Positions 1-8,985 of a stretch of DNA of 50,020 nt are shown here, piece after piece; positions within the stretch are counted from its first letter, which is position 1, and each line of letters begins with the position of its first letter. The position numbers and the translations under genes are program-made. Source of the DNA: an uncultured Lachnospiraceae bacterium. GTDB lineage: Bacteria > Bacillota > Clostridia > Lachnospirales > Lachnospiraceae. Location of the stretch: NCBI GenBank assembly GCA_947623805.1, contig CANQHZ010000017.1, positions 1-50,020 of the forward strand. Direction: 5' to 3'. The notes beneath the pieces are model-generated. The model saw only the letters and a program-made list of their open reading frames with translations. It did no database searches and was not told the origin of the DNA.

Positions 1-1
1 T

Positions 2-361
2 GCAAATATTCTTGAAGCCGTGGAGAGAGGCGTTGACTTTTTTGACTGCGTTTACCCGTCAAGGAACGGGCGGCATGGACATCTTTACACTAATCACGGC
101 AAGATAAATTTATTTAATTCAAAATATGAGCTGGATGACCGTCCGATAGAGGAGGGCTGCCAGTGTCCTACCTGTAAAAGATATTCGCGCGCTTATATAC
201 GCCATCTTTTAAAGGCAAAGGAAATGCTTGGTATGAGGCTTTGCGTACTGCACAATCTCTATTTTTATAATACGATGATGACGGAAATACGAGATGCCTT
301 GGATGCGGGAGAATTTGCCGCATACAAAAAGCGAAAGCTTGACGGCATGAGCGGAGAATAA
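2..361 (+). CDS. tgt: Queuine tRNA-ribosyltransferase, C-terminal part
   Basis: Exchanges guanine 34 for a queuosine precursor in GUN-anticodon tRNAs. Only the last 119 residues are in the window; the reading frame is open to the left edge, so this is the 3' end of a longer gene. Visible family features are the FDCV-x-PSRNGRHGHLY stretch of the barrel and the structural zinc site CQCPTC followed about 35 residues later by the histidine in VLHNLYFY. The GTG at position 20 is an internal valine codon, not a start. yajC follows on the same strand, a common neighbour of tgt. Confidence 0.93.
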   Translation, partial: ANILEAVERGVDFFDCVYPSRNGRHGHLYTNHGKINLFNSKYELDDRPIEEGCQCPTCKRYSRAYIRHLLKAKEMLGMRLCVLHNLYFYNTMMTEIRDALDAGEFAAYKKRKLDGMSGE

Positions 362-487
362 CGCTTTTAGCGATATTTTGCAGTATTTAGAAATATTTTA
401 CTTGATGTATTTGGCTTTATTGTGTAAGATATATTTATGCGTTTTTGACAGATTTTTAAAGATTATCAGAATGGAGGATTTTATCTT

Positions 488-814
488 ATGAATTTATTAA
501 TGGCGGCAGCAGAATCAGGCGCTCAGGAGGGCGCTGCGGCGGCAGGTACATTGTCTATGGTTTTGATGATTGTTGTCTGGGGCGTTGTGATTTATTTCCT
601 TATTTTCCGCCCGCAGAAAAAGGAGCAGAAAAGGAAGCAGGCGACAATCAACTCTCTCGAAGTGGGCGCAAGCGTGCTTACTACAAGCGGTTTTTACGGG
701 GTTGTCATTGATGTCACTGACGAGGATGTTATCGTGGAGTTTGGCAACAACAAAAACTGCCGTATCCCTATGAAAAAGGCAGCGATAGAACAGGTGGAGC
801 TGCCTGAAAAATAA
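488..814 (+). CDS. yajC: Preprotein translocase accessory subunit YajC
   Basis: Small single-pass membrane protein associated with the SecDF-YajC part of the Sec translocon. The 108 residues show an alanine-rich N-terminus, one membrane segment at about residues 22-42, the hallmark IFRPQKKEQKR just after it, and a C-terminal domain containing VGASVLTTSGFYGVV. The ATG is preceded by GGAGG (positions 473-477) at a suitable distance. It lies 126 bases after tgt and ends at a clear hairpin terminator, so it is probably last in a tgt-yajC unit. Confidence 0.95.
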   Translation: MNLLMAAAESGAQEGAAAAGTLSMVLMIVVWGVVIYFLIFRPQKKEQKRKQATINSLEVGASVLTTSGFYGVVIDVTDEDVIVEFGNNKNCRIPMKKAAIEQVELPEK

Positions 815-826
815 ACAAATTCGCTT

Positions 827-854
827 AAAAGTGTCGCCATGGAGCGGCACTTTT
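827..854 (+). terminator. Rho-independent terminator after yajC
   Basis: AAAAGTGTCGC and GCGGCACTTTT form an 11-bp stem with one G-U pair and a 6-base loop, closing with the T-run. It starts 12 bases after the yajC stop and separates yajC from leuB. Confidence 0.75.
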
Positions 855-910
855 GAATTATATACAGCCATATATAGGTTAAAGAGGCAAAAAATAAATA
901 ATAAATAAGG

Positions 911-939
911 TTGAAATTTCTTGTCGAATGTAATATTAT
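911..939 (+). promoter_or_regulatory. Candidate leuB promoter
   Basis: TTGAAA (911-916) and TATTAT (934-939) are separated by exactly 17 bases, in the gap after the yajC terminator and about 65 bases before leuB. No T-box or other recognisable leader lies between them and the gene. Confidence 0.45.
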
Positions 940-1002
940 TTAATATGTGTAAATTTATTTAGTGGTTTAGCGTATTAAAAACATAAAAGGAGATAGTTGA
1001 CA

Positions 1003-2103
1003 ATGAACTTAAATATTGTATGCATACCGGGCGATGGCATTGGTCCTGAGATAGTAGCGGAAGCAAAAAAAGTTCTGGATAAAGTGGCAGGCAAGTTCGG
1101 TCATAGCATTTCATACAAGGATATTTTGATGGGAGGCGCGTCCATTGATGCTTGCGGAGTGCCGCTCACTGACGAGGCAATTGCGGATGCAAAGGCGGCT
1201 GATGCCGTGCTTATGGGTTCTATCGGCGGCAATACATCAACGTCGCCTTGGTATAAGCTGCCTCCTGAATTAAGGCCGGAGGCAGGACTTCTCAAACTTA
1301 GGAAATCGCTCAATCTTTTTGCAAATTTGAGACCCGCATATTTATATAAAGAGCTTAAAGAGGCTTGTCCGCTAAGAGATGACATCATTGGCGGCGGTTT
1401 TGATATGATGATTATGCGTGAGCTTACGGGCGGGCTTTATTTTGGTGAGCGCAGCACAAAAGAAATTGACGGCGTGATTACGGCAGTAGATACACTTACA
1501 TACAATGAAAATGAGATAAGGCGCATTGCAGTAAAGGGCTTTGATATAGCCATGAAACGCCGCAAAAAGGTGACAAGCGTGGACAAGGCGAATGTCCTTG
1601 ATTCATCAAGGCTATGGCGTAAGGTTGTCGAGGAAGTCGCAAAGGATTATCCCGAGGTGACATTGGAGCATATGCTTGTGGATAATTGTGCCATGCAGCT
1701 TGTAAAAGACCCGAAGCAGTTTGATGTTATTCTCACTGAAAATATGTTTGGCGATATTTTGTCAGATGAAGCGAGTATGGTGACAGGCTCAATCGGTATG
1801 CTTTCATCCGCCAGCTTAAATGATACAAAATTCGGTCTGTACGAGCCAAGCGGCGGTTCAGCTCCCGATATAGCGGGCAAAGGCATAGCAAATCCGATAG
1901 CTACTATATTAAGTGCGGCCATGATGCTAAGATATTCATTTGATTTGGACAAGGAGGCGGACGCAATCGAAAGTGCCGTTAAAAAAGTGCTTGAGGAGGG
2001 ATACCGGACGATTGACATTATGCCGCAGGAGGAGAGCAAACGCGCGGGAGTACAGCAGGTCGGCACTGTCAAAATGGGTGACTTAATAGCAGAACGCATT
2101 TAA
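1003..2103 (+). CDS. leuB: 3-isopropylmalate dehydrogenase
   Basis: Oxidises and decarboxylates 3-isopropylmalate to 2-oxoisocaproate in leucine synthesis (NAD and Mg dependent, cytoplasmic). The 366 residues fit the family. Signature stretches are [11 protein letters not shown] near the N-terminus, [13 protein letters not shown], and the metal and substrate region [16 protein letters not shown] start at ATG 1003 because AAGGAG at 987-992 is well spaced for it; a TTG at 997 lies too close. leuC and leuD are absent nearby, so leuB is separated from the usual leu genes and instead leads into ilvD and ilvB. Confidence 0.96.
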   Translation: MNLNIVCIPGDGIGPEIVAEAKKVLDKVAGKFGHSISYKDILMGGASIDACGVPLTDEAIADAKAADAVLMGSIGGNTSTSPWYKLPPELRPEAGLLKLRKSLNLFANLRPAYLYKELKEACPLRDDIIGGGFDMMIMRELTGGLYFGERSTKEIDGVITAVDTLTYNENEIRRIAVKGFDIAMKRRKKVTSVDKANVLDSSRLWRKVVEEVAKDYPEVTLEHMLVDNCAMQLVKDPKQFDVILTENMFGDILSDEASMVTGSIGMLSSASLNDTKFGLYEPSGGSAPDIAGKGIANPIATILSAAMMLRYSFDLDKEADAIESAVKKVLEEGYRTIDIMPQEESKRAGVQQVGTVKMGDLIAERI

Positions 2104-2148
2104 TAATTAGACAAATAATATTGATTAGATAGAATGGAGGACTTTACA

Positions 2149-3822
2149 ATGAAAAGTGATAATGTAAAAAAGGGAATGCAGCAGGCCCCGCACAGAAGTC
2201 TTTTCAATGCACTTGGTTTTACAGAGGAAGAAATGAACAAGCCGATGGTAGGCATTGTCAGCTCATATAATGAGATTGTTCCGGGACACATGAATCTTGA
2301 TAAGATAGTAAACGCAGTAAAGCTTGGAGTAGCGGAGGCAGGCGGCGTGCCTGTAGTATTCCCCGCGATTGCCGTATGCGACGGTATTGCTATGGGGCAT
2401 ATCGGTATGAAATATTCTCTTGTGACAAGAGATTTGATAGCGGATTCTACAGAGTGCATGGCACTTGCACACCAGTTTGATGCGCTTGTAATGGTTCCGA
2501 ATTGCGATAAAAATGTTCCGGGGCTTTTGATGGCGGCGGCGCGTATCAATGTGCCGACAGTGTTTGTGTCAGGCGGACCTATGCTTGCAGGCAAGGTTAA
2601 GGGACAGAAAAGAAGCCTCTCGTCAATGTTTGAGGCAGTCGGCGCATATGCGGCAGGCACTATGACTGAGGAAGAAGTATGCGAGTTTGAAAACAAGGTA
2701 TGTCCTACCTGCGGCTCATGCTCAGGAATGTACACGGCAAACTCGATGAACTGTCTTACAGAGGCGCTTGGAATGGGACTTAGGGGCAACGGCACAATCC
2801 CGGCAGTATATTCAGAGCGAATAAAGCTTGCAAAGCACGCAGGAATGGCGGTAATGGAGCTCCTCAAAAAGAATATACGCCCGCGTGACATTATGACGAA
2901 GGAGGCTATCCTGAACGCGCTCACCGTGGATATGGCTCTTGGCTGCTCGACAAACTCAATGCTTCATCTGCCAGCGATAGCGCATGAGATAGGCTTTGAT
3001 TTTGATATTTCCTTTGCAAATGAGATAAGCGAAAAGACGCCTAATCTTTGCCATTTGGCTCCTGCAGGTCCTACATATATGGAGGACTTAAATGAGGCAG
3101 GCGGCGTATATGCTGTAATGAATGAGCTTACAGAGCTTAATCTGATAAACACCGACTGTATGACAGTCACAGGCAAAACAATCGGCGAAAATATCAAGAA
3201 TGCCGAAAATAAAGATAAAAATGTAATAAGACCTCTCGACAATCCTTACAGCAAAACAGGCGGGCTTGCCGTGTTGAAGGGCAATCTTGCTCCTGACGGA
3301 AGCGTTGTAAAGCGTTCAGCCGTAGTCGAGGAGATGATGGTTCATGAAGGTCCTGCGCGCGTGTTTGAATGTGAGGAGGACGCTATCGCGGCTATAAAGG
3401 GCGGCAAGATTGTTGAGGGCGATGTCGTAGTTATCCGCTATGAAGGACCTAAGGGCGGTCCCGGTATGCGCGAGATGTTAAATCCTACATCGGCTATTGC
3501 AGGCATGGGGCTTGGCTCAACGGTGGCGCTTATTACGGACGGACGCTTTTCAGGCGCGTCGCGCGGTGCATCTATCGGGCATGTATCTCCGGAGGCTGCT
3601 GTCGGCGGACCTATCGCGCTTGTGCAGGAGGGCGACATAATTTCCATAAATATTCCTGAATGTACTTTAAATCTCCAGGTATCAGATGAGGAGCTTGAAA
3701 AACGCCGCCGCAACTGGACACCGAGAGAGCCAGAAGTTACGACAGGCTATCTTGCAAGGTACCGTGAGATGGTTACAAGCGGCAACAGAGGCGCAATACT
3801 TCAAAACACAAACAAGGCTTGA
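2149..3822 (+). CDS. ilvD: Dihydroxy-acid dehydratase
   Basis: Dehydrates the dihydroxy acids to the 2-oxo acids that precede valine and isoleucine, using an iron-sulfur cluster. The 557-residue product shows the cluster cysteine regions PNCDKNVPG and [18 protein letters not shown], and the C-terminal [10 protein letters not shown] motif. An upstream ATG at 2134 overlaps the ribosome binding site GGAGG (2136-2140), so ATG 2149 is preferred. The gene follows leuB by 45 bases and precedes ilvB by 67 bases, consistent with a leuB-ilvD-ilvB operon. Confidence 0.97.
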   Translation: MKSDNVKKGMQQAPHRSLFNALGFTEEEMNKPMVGIVSSYNEIVPGHMNLDKIVNAVKLGVAEAGGVPVVFPAIAVCDGIAMGHIGMKYSLVTRDLIADSTECMALAHQFDALVMVPNCDKNVPGLLMAAARINVPTVFVSGGPMLAGKVKGQKRSLSSMFEAVGAYAAGTMTEEEVCEFENKVCPTCGSCSGMYTANSMNCLTEALGMGLRGNGTIPAVYSERIKLAKHAGMAVMELLKKNIRPRDIMTKEAILNALTVDMALGCSTNSMLHLPAIAHEIGFDFDISFANEISEKTPNLCHLAPAGPTYMEDLNEAGGVYAVMNELTELNLINTDCMTVTGKTIGENIKNAENKDKNVIRPLDNPYSKTGGLAVLKGNLAPDGSVVKRSAVVEEMMVHEGPARVFECEEDAIAAIKGGKIVEGDVVVIRYEGPKGGPGMREMLNPTSAIAGMGLGSTVALITDGRFSGASRGASIGHVSPEAAVGGPIALVQEGDIISINIPECTLNLQVSDEELEKRRRNWTPREPEVTTGYLARYREMVTSGNRGAILQNTNKA

Positions 3823-3832
3823 CATGATAAAA

Positions 3833-3884
3833 GGGGGAAAATTCCTCCATGGCTGATGAAAGGTAATATTAATAAAAAGGAGGA
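3833..3884 (+). promoter_or_regulatory. ilvB leader palindrome with possible alternative pairing to the ribosome binding site
   Basis: GGGGGAAAATTCCTCC (3833-3848) is a near-perfect palindrome 41 bases before the ilvB start. Its TCCTCC half (3843-3848) is exactly complementary to GGAGGA in the ilvB ribosome binding site (3879-3884). A nearly identical palindrome precedes ilvC in its leader. That the two pairings compete to control translation is inference. Confidence 0.4.
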
Positions 3885-3889
3885 CTATT

Positions 3890-5563
3890 ATGCTATTAAA
3901 TGGCTCACAAATAGTTATAGAATGCTTGAAGGAGCAGGGGGTAGACACGGTTTTTGGCTATCCTGGCGGAAGCATATTGAATATATATGACGAGCTGTAC
4001 AAACATACAGATGAGATTACGCATATCCTGACTTCGCACGAGCAGGGAGCTTCCCATGCGGCTGACGGCTATGCGCGCGCTACTGGAAAAGTAGGCGTAT
4101 GCCTTGCGACAAGCGGGCCTGGCGCGACTAATCTTGTCACAGGCATTGCTACGGCATATATGGATTCAGTACCGCTCGTAGCGATTACGGCAAACGTTAC
4201 GCTGCCGCTGCTTGGCAAGGATTCGTTTCAGGAGGTTGACATAGCAGGCGTCACGATGCCAATCACGAAACACGGTTATATCGTAAAAGATGTTACAAAG
4301 CTTGCGGACACGCTGAGAAAAGCTTTTAAAATCGCAAAATCAGGCAGGCCGGGACCTGTTCTTGTGGACATCACAAAAGACGTCACCGCAAATACCTGCG
4401 AGTTTGTACCCGCAAAACCTGAACCGCCTGAAATCAAGAACTCATATACGGAAAATGACATAAACACAGCGCTTGATTTAATCAGAAACGCAAAGAAGCC
4501 GTTTATATATCTTGGCGGCGGCGCAATTATTTCAGGGGCGTCGCGCGAGGTAAAGGAATTTGCTGAAAAGATAGATGCGCCCGTATGCGACACGCTTATG
4601 GCTAAAGGTGCGTTTGACGGAAAGAGCGAGCTTTATACAGGCATGGTGGGAATGCACGGCACAAAGACATCAAACTTCGGCGTAAGCCAGTGCGATTTGC
4701 TTATAGCACTCGGTGCGCGTTTTTCCGACAGAGTAATAGGCAACCCTAAGAAATTTGCTGAAAATGCAAAGATACTTCATATCGACATAGACGCCGCAGA
4801 GGTAAACAAAAACATAAAGACCGACGCGTCAGTAATAGGCGACTTAAAAACCGTGCTAAAGGAGCTTAACAGCAAGCTTACGCCCCAAAAGCATGAGGAA
4901 TGGCACAATACAATAAAGGAATTAAAGGAAAAATATCCGCTTAAATATGAGACGGATAAGCTTACCTGTCCTTATATAATTGAGGAACTTGACAGAGTGA
5001 CTGACGGCAAAGCTATCATCACCACAGATGTAGGACAGCATCAGATGTGGGCTGCGCAGTATTACAAATATACAGAGCCGCGCACGTTCCTTTCATCTGG
5101 CGGTCTTGGCACTATGGGCTACGGTCTCGGCGCCTGCATAGGCGCGAAGGTAGGCAGGCCTGACAAAATCTGCGTGAATATCGCGGGCGATGGCTGCTTT
5201 AGAATGAATATGAATGAGCTTGCCACAGCGAGCCGTTACAATATACCTATTATACAGATTATTATAAATAACCATGTACTTGGTATGGTAAGGCAGTGGC
5301 AGACCTTGTTCTATGAAAAGAGATATTCGCAGACAGTGCTTACCGACAAGGTTGACTTTGTAAAGGTTTCCGAGGGCTTGGGCTGCGAAGCAATTCGTGT
5401 CACAAAGAAAGAGGAGGTTGCGCCCGCGCTTGAGAAGGCTGTTGCTTTAAATAAGCCGGTAGTGATTGAATGCGTAATCGAGGAGGACGACAAGGTATTT
5501 CCTATGGTTCCCGCAGGCGCGCCCATAAGCGATGCGTTTGACGCAGATGATTTGGCAAAATAG
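3890..5563 (+). CDS. ilvB: Acetolactate synthase large subunit (plus-strand copy)
   Basis: Thiamine-diphosphate enzyme that condenses pyruvate with pyruvate or 2-oxobutyrate, first common step of valine and isoleucine synthesis. The 557 residues contain VFGYPGG, the cofactor-activating glutamate in SHEQGASHAADGYARATG, and the ThDP/Mg motif that begins GDGCFRMNMNELA and ends in NN. GGAGG sits 7 bases before the ATG. No small subunit is adjacent; the two small-subunit genes lie some 31 kb away beside a second large subunit, so this copy must act alone or borrow a partner. It diverges from the 37070 copy throughout (for example GYPGG here, GYPGV there). Confidence 0.95.
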   Translation: MLLNGSQIVIECLKEQGVDTVFGYPGGSILNIYDELYKHTDEITHILTSHEQGASHAADGYARATGKVGVCLATSGPGATNLVTGIATAYMDSVPLVAITANVTLPLLGKDSFQEVDIAGVTMPITKHGYIVKDVTKLADTLRKAFKIAKSGRPGPVLVDITKDVTANTCEFVPAKPEPPEIKNSYTENDINTALDLIRNAKKPFIYLGGGAIISGASREVKEFAEKIDAPVCDTLMAKGAFDGKSELYTGMVGMHGTKTSNFGVSQCDLLIALGARFSDRVIGNPKKFAENAKILHIDIDAAEVNKNIKTDASVIGDLKTVLKELNSKLTPQKHEEWHNTIKELKEKYPLKYETDKLTCPYIIEELDRVTDGKAIITTDVGQHQMWAAQYYKYTEPRTFLSSGGLGTMGYGLGACIGAKVGRPDKICVNIAGDGCFRMNMNELATASRYNIPIIQIIINNHVLGMVRQWQTLFYEKRYSQTVLTDKVDFVKVSEGLGCEAIRVTKKEEVAPALEKAVALNKPVVIECVIEEDDKVFPMVPAGAPISDAFDADDLAK

Positions 5564-5610
5564 CAAATTATCAAGTAAAATTTAAAGACTAGCATATACA
5601 TGTTAATATG

Positions 5611-5719
5611 TAGCTGTCCGGCACAAAAGCATAATAGCAGCAATGCGTTAGACGAGTTTTCACTAAGCCTGTTTTGGCGCATATCTGATGCTTTGCGGCT
5701 ATACCGCGCAGGACAGTTA
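5611..5719 (+). promoter_or_regulatory. Candidate structured RNA leader upstream of serC
   Basis: The gap between ilvB and serC folds on paper into a closed multi-branch structure. P1 is TAGCTGTCC (5611-5619) with GGACAGTTA (5711-5719), one G-U. P2 is AAAGCAT (5626-5632) with ATGCTTT (5688-5694). P3 inside P2 is ATGCG (5643-5647) with CGCAT (5678-5682). P4 is GCGG-ctata-CCGC (5695-5707), stacked directly on P2. No T-run follows, so it is not a simple terminator. I do not match it to a riboswitch class I know. Confidence 0.4.
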
Positions 5720-5756
5720 TGATGATATAATAAAAATGTTTAGGAGGAGTACTAAA

Positions 5757-6839
5757 TTGGCTAGAGTGTACAATTTTTCAGCAGGCCCCGCAGTTTTGCC
5801 TGAGGAAGTTCTTAAAGAAGCTGCAGATGAGATGTTGGATTACAAGGGAACAGGAATGTCCGTTATGGAGATGAGCCACCGCTCAAAGGCTTTTGAAACG
5901 ATTATCAAAGAAGCGGAAGCGGATTTAAGGGAGCTTATGAATATTCCTGACAATTATAAGGTTTTGTTCCTGCAGGGCGGCGCAAGCCAGCAGTTTGCGA
6001 TGATTCCCATGAACCTTATGAAGAACGGCGTGGCGGATTATATCGTTACGGGCCAGTGGGCTAAAAAGGCATATCAGGAGGCTTGCATTTACGGCAAGGC
6101 AAACAAGATTGCCTCAAGCGAGGATAAAACTTTCTCGTACATACCTGATTGCTCGGATTTGCCTATTTCTGAAGATGCGGATTATGTATATATCTGCGAG
6201 AACAATACGATTTACGGCACAAAGTTCAAGACACTTCCCAACACAAAGGGCAAGACACTTGTAGCGGATGTTTCATCATGCTTTCTTTCAGAACCCGTAG
6301 ATGTCACAAAGTACGGCGTTATCTATGGCGGAGTGCAGAAAAATATCGGTCCCGCGGGCGTTGTAATCGTTATTATCAGAGAGGATTTGATTACAGAGGA
6401 TGTACTTCCTGGCACGCCTACTATGCTGAAATACAAGACGCATGCTGACAACAATTCACTTTATAATACGCCGCCTGCATACGGCATTTATATCTGCGGC
6501 AAAGTATTTAAGTGGATTAAGAAGATGGGCGGACTTCAAAAGATGAAGGAAATTAACGAGAAGAAGGCGAAAATTCTCTATGATTTCCTTGACGAAAGCA
6601 AGCTTTTCAAGGGAACAGTAAGGAAAGAGGACCGCTCGCTTATGAATGTGCCGTTTGTTACGGGCAGCGAGGAGCTTGACGCCAAATTTGTCAAGGAGGC
6701 AAAGGAGGCAGGCTTTGAGAATCTCAAAGGCCACAGGACAGTAGGCGGTATGCGCGCAAGCATTTACAACGCTATGCCTATTGAGGGCGTAGAGGCGCTT
6801 GTTGAGTTTATGAAGAAATTTGAGGAGGCAAACGCATAA
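5757..6839 (+). CDS. serC: Phosphoserine aminotransferase
   Basis: PLP enzyme converting 3-phosphohydroxypyruvate and glutamate to phosphoserine in serine synthesis. The 360-residue length is typical when translation starts at TTG 5757, which has AGGAGG (5742-5747) at the right spacing and gives the expected N-terminus ARVYNFSAGPAVLPEEV. An ATG at 5688 would add 23 residues derived from the structured leader and is rejected. The PLP lysine is in YGGVQKNIGPAG. The stop overlaps the serA start (TAATG), so the two are translationally coupled. Confidence 0.96.
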   Translation: MARVYNFSAGPAVLPEEVLKEAADEMLDYKGTGMSVMEMSHRSKAFETIIKEAEADLRELMNIPDNYKVLFLQGGASQQFAMIPMNLMKNGVADYIVTGQWAKKAYQEACIYGKANKIASSEDKTFSYIPDCSDLPISEDADYVYICENNTIYGTKFKTLPNTKGKTLVADVSSCFLSEPVDVTKYGVIYGGVQKNIGPAGVVIVIIREDLITEDVLPGTPTMLKYKTHADNNSLYNTPPAYGIYICGKVFKWIKKMGGLQKMKEINEKKAKILYDFLDESKLFKGTVRKEDRSLMNVPFVTGSEELDAKFVKEAKEAGFENLKGHRTVGGMRASIYNAMPIEGVEALVEFMKKFEEANA

Positions 6840-8002
6840 TGTATCAGTATAATTGCTTAAATCCCATCTCAAAAATGGGACTGGATAAATTTACGGACAG
6901 CTATCAGAAAACAGACGATATCACGCAGGCTCAGGGCGTGCTTGTAAGGAGCGCAGCCATGCATGACATGGAGCTGCCCGACGGTCTTCTTGCTGTAGCA
7001 AGAGCCGGCGCAGGCGTAAACAATATTCCGCTTGACAAATGTGCGGATAAGGGTATTGTGGTATTCAACACGCCTGGCGCAAACGCAAACGGCGTAAAGG
7101 AGCTTGCTATCGCAGGCATGTTGCTTGCGTCAAGAGATATTGTGGGCGGCATAAAGTGGGTTGAGAATAATACTGGCGTTGAAACTATTGCAAAAGACGC
7201 TGAGAAGGAGAAGAAGAAATTTGCAGGCACTGAGATAGCGGGCAAAAAGCTTGGTATTATCGGTCTTGGCGCTATCGGTGGCAGAATTGCAAACGCGGCT
7301 GTAGCGCTTGGCATGGAGGTTTACGGCTATGACCCGTTCCTTTCTGTAGAGACGGCGCTTAAGCTTACGCGCGAGGTTAAGCATGTTGTCAATTTGGATG
7401 ATATTTATGCAAATTGCGATTTTATCACTATACATGTGCCTCTTATGGACAGTACAAAGGGCATGATTAACGCAGAGGCAATCAATAAGATGAAGGACGG
7501 CGTTATCGTGCTGAATTTTGCAAGAGATTTACTCGTAAATGAGGCTGATATGATTGCGGCGCTTGATTCGGGCAAGGTCAGGAAGTATGTTTCCGATTTC
7601 CCCAACACAACTACAGCAGGACACAAAAATTGTATAGTAATACCTCATCTTGGCGCGTCTACTGAGGAGTCAGAGGACAACTGCGCAATAATGGCTGTTG
7701 ACGAGCTCATGGATTATCTTGAAAACGGCAACATCAGAAACAGCGTTAATTATCCCGCATGTGATATGGGCGTATGCGCGACTGAAGGCAGAGTGGCAAT
7801 CCTGCATAAGAATATCGCAAATATGATTACACAGTTTACAGCCGCATTCGGCGATGCCGGAATAAACATTAGCGATATGACAAATAAGTCAAGAGGAGAG
7901 TACGCGTATACTCTTATGGATATTGAGAAGGCTGCCGATGACAAGATTATCGAAAAGCTTAACAGCATTGACGGTGTGTTTAGGGTTAGAGTGGTTAAGT
8001 AG
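6839..8002 (+). CDS. serA: D-3-phosphoglycerate dehydrogenase
   Basis: NAD-dependent first enzyme of serine synthesis. The 387 residues contain the substrate-side R in LVRSAAMHD, the Rossmann motif LGIIGLGAIGGRIAN, the catalytic histidine in IPHLGASTEESE, and a C-terminal ACT domain from about residue 315 (NISDMTNKSRGEYAYTLMDIE) that in this family can bind serine. It is the short form without the intervening domain of mycobacterial enzymes. The start codon overlaps the serC stop. Confidence 0.95.
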   Translation: MYQYNCLNPISKMGLDKFTDSYQKTDDITQAQGVLVRSAAMHDMELPDGLLAVARAGAGVNNIPLDKCADKGIVVFNTPGANANGVKELAIAGMLLASRDIVGGIKWVENNTGVETIAKDAEKEKKKFAGTEIAGKKLGIIGLGAIGGRIANAAVALGMEVYGYDPFLSVETALKLTREVKHVVNLDDIYANCDFITIHVPLMDSTKGMINAEAINKMKDGVIVLNFARDLLVNEADMIAALDSGKVRKYVSDFPNTTTAGHKNCIVIPHLGASTEESEDNCAIMAVDELMDYLENGNIRNSVNYPACDMGVCATEGRVAILHKNIANMITQFTAAFGDAGINISDMTNKSRGEYAYTLMDIEKAADDKIIEKLNSIDGVFRVRVVK

Positions 8003-8069
8003 TGTAGTATTAGTGTAAGGCATAAATGTAGTGGTTTACGTGGGTTTTCATAATTTATATATGATGTTT

Positions 8070-8144
8070 AAGTGAAATATACAAACTAAGGATTGGGATG
8101 TAAATATATATTATCCTTAGTTTTGTATATTTTGCCTTGTATTC
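8070..8144 (+). repeat. Intergenic hairpin repeat, copy 3 (divergent core)
   Basis: AAGTGAAATATACAAA-CTAAGGAT (from 8070) pairs with ATCCTTAG-TTTTGTATATTTTGCCTT (8113-8138), followed by GTATTCGGA. The outer arms match the copies at 35873 and 41423 (GTGAAATATACAAA and TTTGTATATTT, then an ATTCGGA tail), but the inner stem and loop are unrelated. It may also terminate serCA transcription. Confidence 0.55.
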
Positions 8145-8178
8145 GGAGATTTTGCTAATGAAAAATTCTTGAAATTTG

Positions 8179-8211
8179 TTGGAAAATTATTGGAAAATTA
8201 TTGGAAAATGA
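8179..8211 (+). repeat. Three 11-bp tandem repeats (phased A-tracts) upstream of the rplU promoter
   Basis: TTGGAAAATTA occurs at 8179, 8190 and, with one change, at 8201. The AAAA tracts recur every 11 bases, about one helical turn, and the array ends 11 bases before the -35 box, where an UP element or intrinsic bend would act. That role is inferred. Confidence 0.6.
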
Positions 8212-8222
8212 ATAATATTTGC

Positions 8223-8251
8223 TTGACTTTTCAAAATATGAATGCTAAACT
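8223..8251 (+). promoter_or_regulatory. rplU operon promoter
   Basis: TTGACT (8223-8228) and TAAACT (8246-8251) are separated by 17 bases. Transcription would start near 8258, giving an 85-base leader before rplU. Confidence 0.65.
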
Positions 8252-8255
8252 ATAT

Positions 8256-8336
8256 GAGTATGCCGCATAATGAGGTAAAAGTACGCATCAATATTAAATA
8301 TGCGTCACCGAAGTTAGCGAGTAATTATTTAGGAGG
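8256..8336 (+). promoter_or_regulatory. Candidate L21 leader (ribosomal protein autoregulation)
   Basis: Firmicute rplU-prp-rpmA operons commonly carry an L21 leader RNA in this position. The transcript contains the stem TACGCAT (8281-8287) with ATGCGTC (8299-8305) around an AT-rich loop, then GCGAGTAATT and the AGGAGGTG ribosome binding site. The assignment rests on position and a simple stem, not on a model search. Confidence 0.5.
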
Positions 8337-8342
8337 TGCAAT

Positions 8343-8648
8343 ATGTACGCAATTATTGCAACAGGTGGAAAGCAGTACAAGGTTTCCGAGGGCGATGTCA
8401 TCAATGTTGAGAAGCTTGATGCAGAGGCAGGAAGCACTGTAACTTTTGACAAGGTTATTGCTGTTAGCAATGATTCTCTTAAAGTGGGCGCAGACGTTGA
8501 AAATTCTACCGTCACAGCCACAGTTGTAGAGCATGGCAAGGATAAGAAGGTTATCGTCTACAAGTATAAGAGAAAGACAGGCTATCACAAGAAAAACGGT
8601 CATAGACAAGCATACACACAGGTTAAGATTGATAAGATTAACGCTTAA
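8343..8648 (+). CDS. rplU: 50S ribosomal protein L21
   Basis: Component of the large ribosomal subunit that binds 23S rRNA. The 101 residues begin [20 protein letters not shown] and contain [18 protein letters not shown], both typical of L21. AGGAGGTG precedes the ATG. First gene of the rplU-prp-rpmA operon, 3 bases before prp. Confidence 0.97.
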   Translation: MYAIIATGGKQYKVSEGDVINVEKLDAEAGSTVTFDKVIAVSNDSLKVGADVENSTVTATVVEHGKDKKVIVYKYKRKTGYHKKNGHRQAYTQVKIDKINA

Positions 8649-8651
8649 TAT

Positions 8652-8981
8652 ATGACTAAGGTTACAATTTTTAAATCCGGCAGTAACGGTTATAAACGTT
8701 TTATCTGCGAAGGACATTCAGGTTATGCAAAATCCGGCAGCGACATTGTTTGTGCGTCAATATCAGTCTTGGTTATCAATACAATAAATTCTCTTGAGGC
8801 TCTTGCCAATGAGCGGATGGATGTGGAAAGTAATGATGATACGGGATTTATTGACTGTCGCTTTTTAGATGATATAGGCAATGATTCGAAGCTTTTGATG
8901 GATTCTATGGTGTTGGGTTTGCAGACTATTGAAGAACAATACGGTAGTAAGTATTTAAGACTTAAAATCAAGGAGGTGTAA
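8652..8981 (+). CDS. prp: Ribosomal-processing cysteine protease Prp
   Basis: Removes the N-terminal extension of ribosomal protein L27. The 109 residues keep the catalytic pair His22 (CEGHSGYA) and Cys34 (DIVCASIS). It sits between L21 and L27, and the downstream L27 indeed carries the extension with the expected cleavage site, so enzyme and substrate are both present. Formerly known as YsxB. Confidence 0.93.
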   Translation: MTKVTIFKSGSNGYKRFICEGHSGYAKSGSDIVCASISVLVINTINSLEALANERMDVESNDDTGFIDCRFLDDIGNDSKLLMDSMVLGLQTIEEQYGSKYLRLKIKEV

Positions 8982-8985
8982 AACC

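Noticed and set aside
3833-3848. CodY box at the ilvB palindrome
   Set aside because: The CodY consensus is AATTTTCWGAAAATT; the palindrome has GGAGG outer arms and only a short AAAATT centre, so it is not a good match.
5688-5756. Upstream ATG that would extend SerC by 23 residues
   Set aside because: The extra residues come from the structured leader; TTG 5757 has a strong ribosome binding site and restores the normal N-terminus.
8242-8442. 66-residue plus-strand open frame over the rplU leader and start
   Set aside because: It overlaps rplU in another frame and spans the leader stem; it has no ribosome binding site and reads as a shadow.
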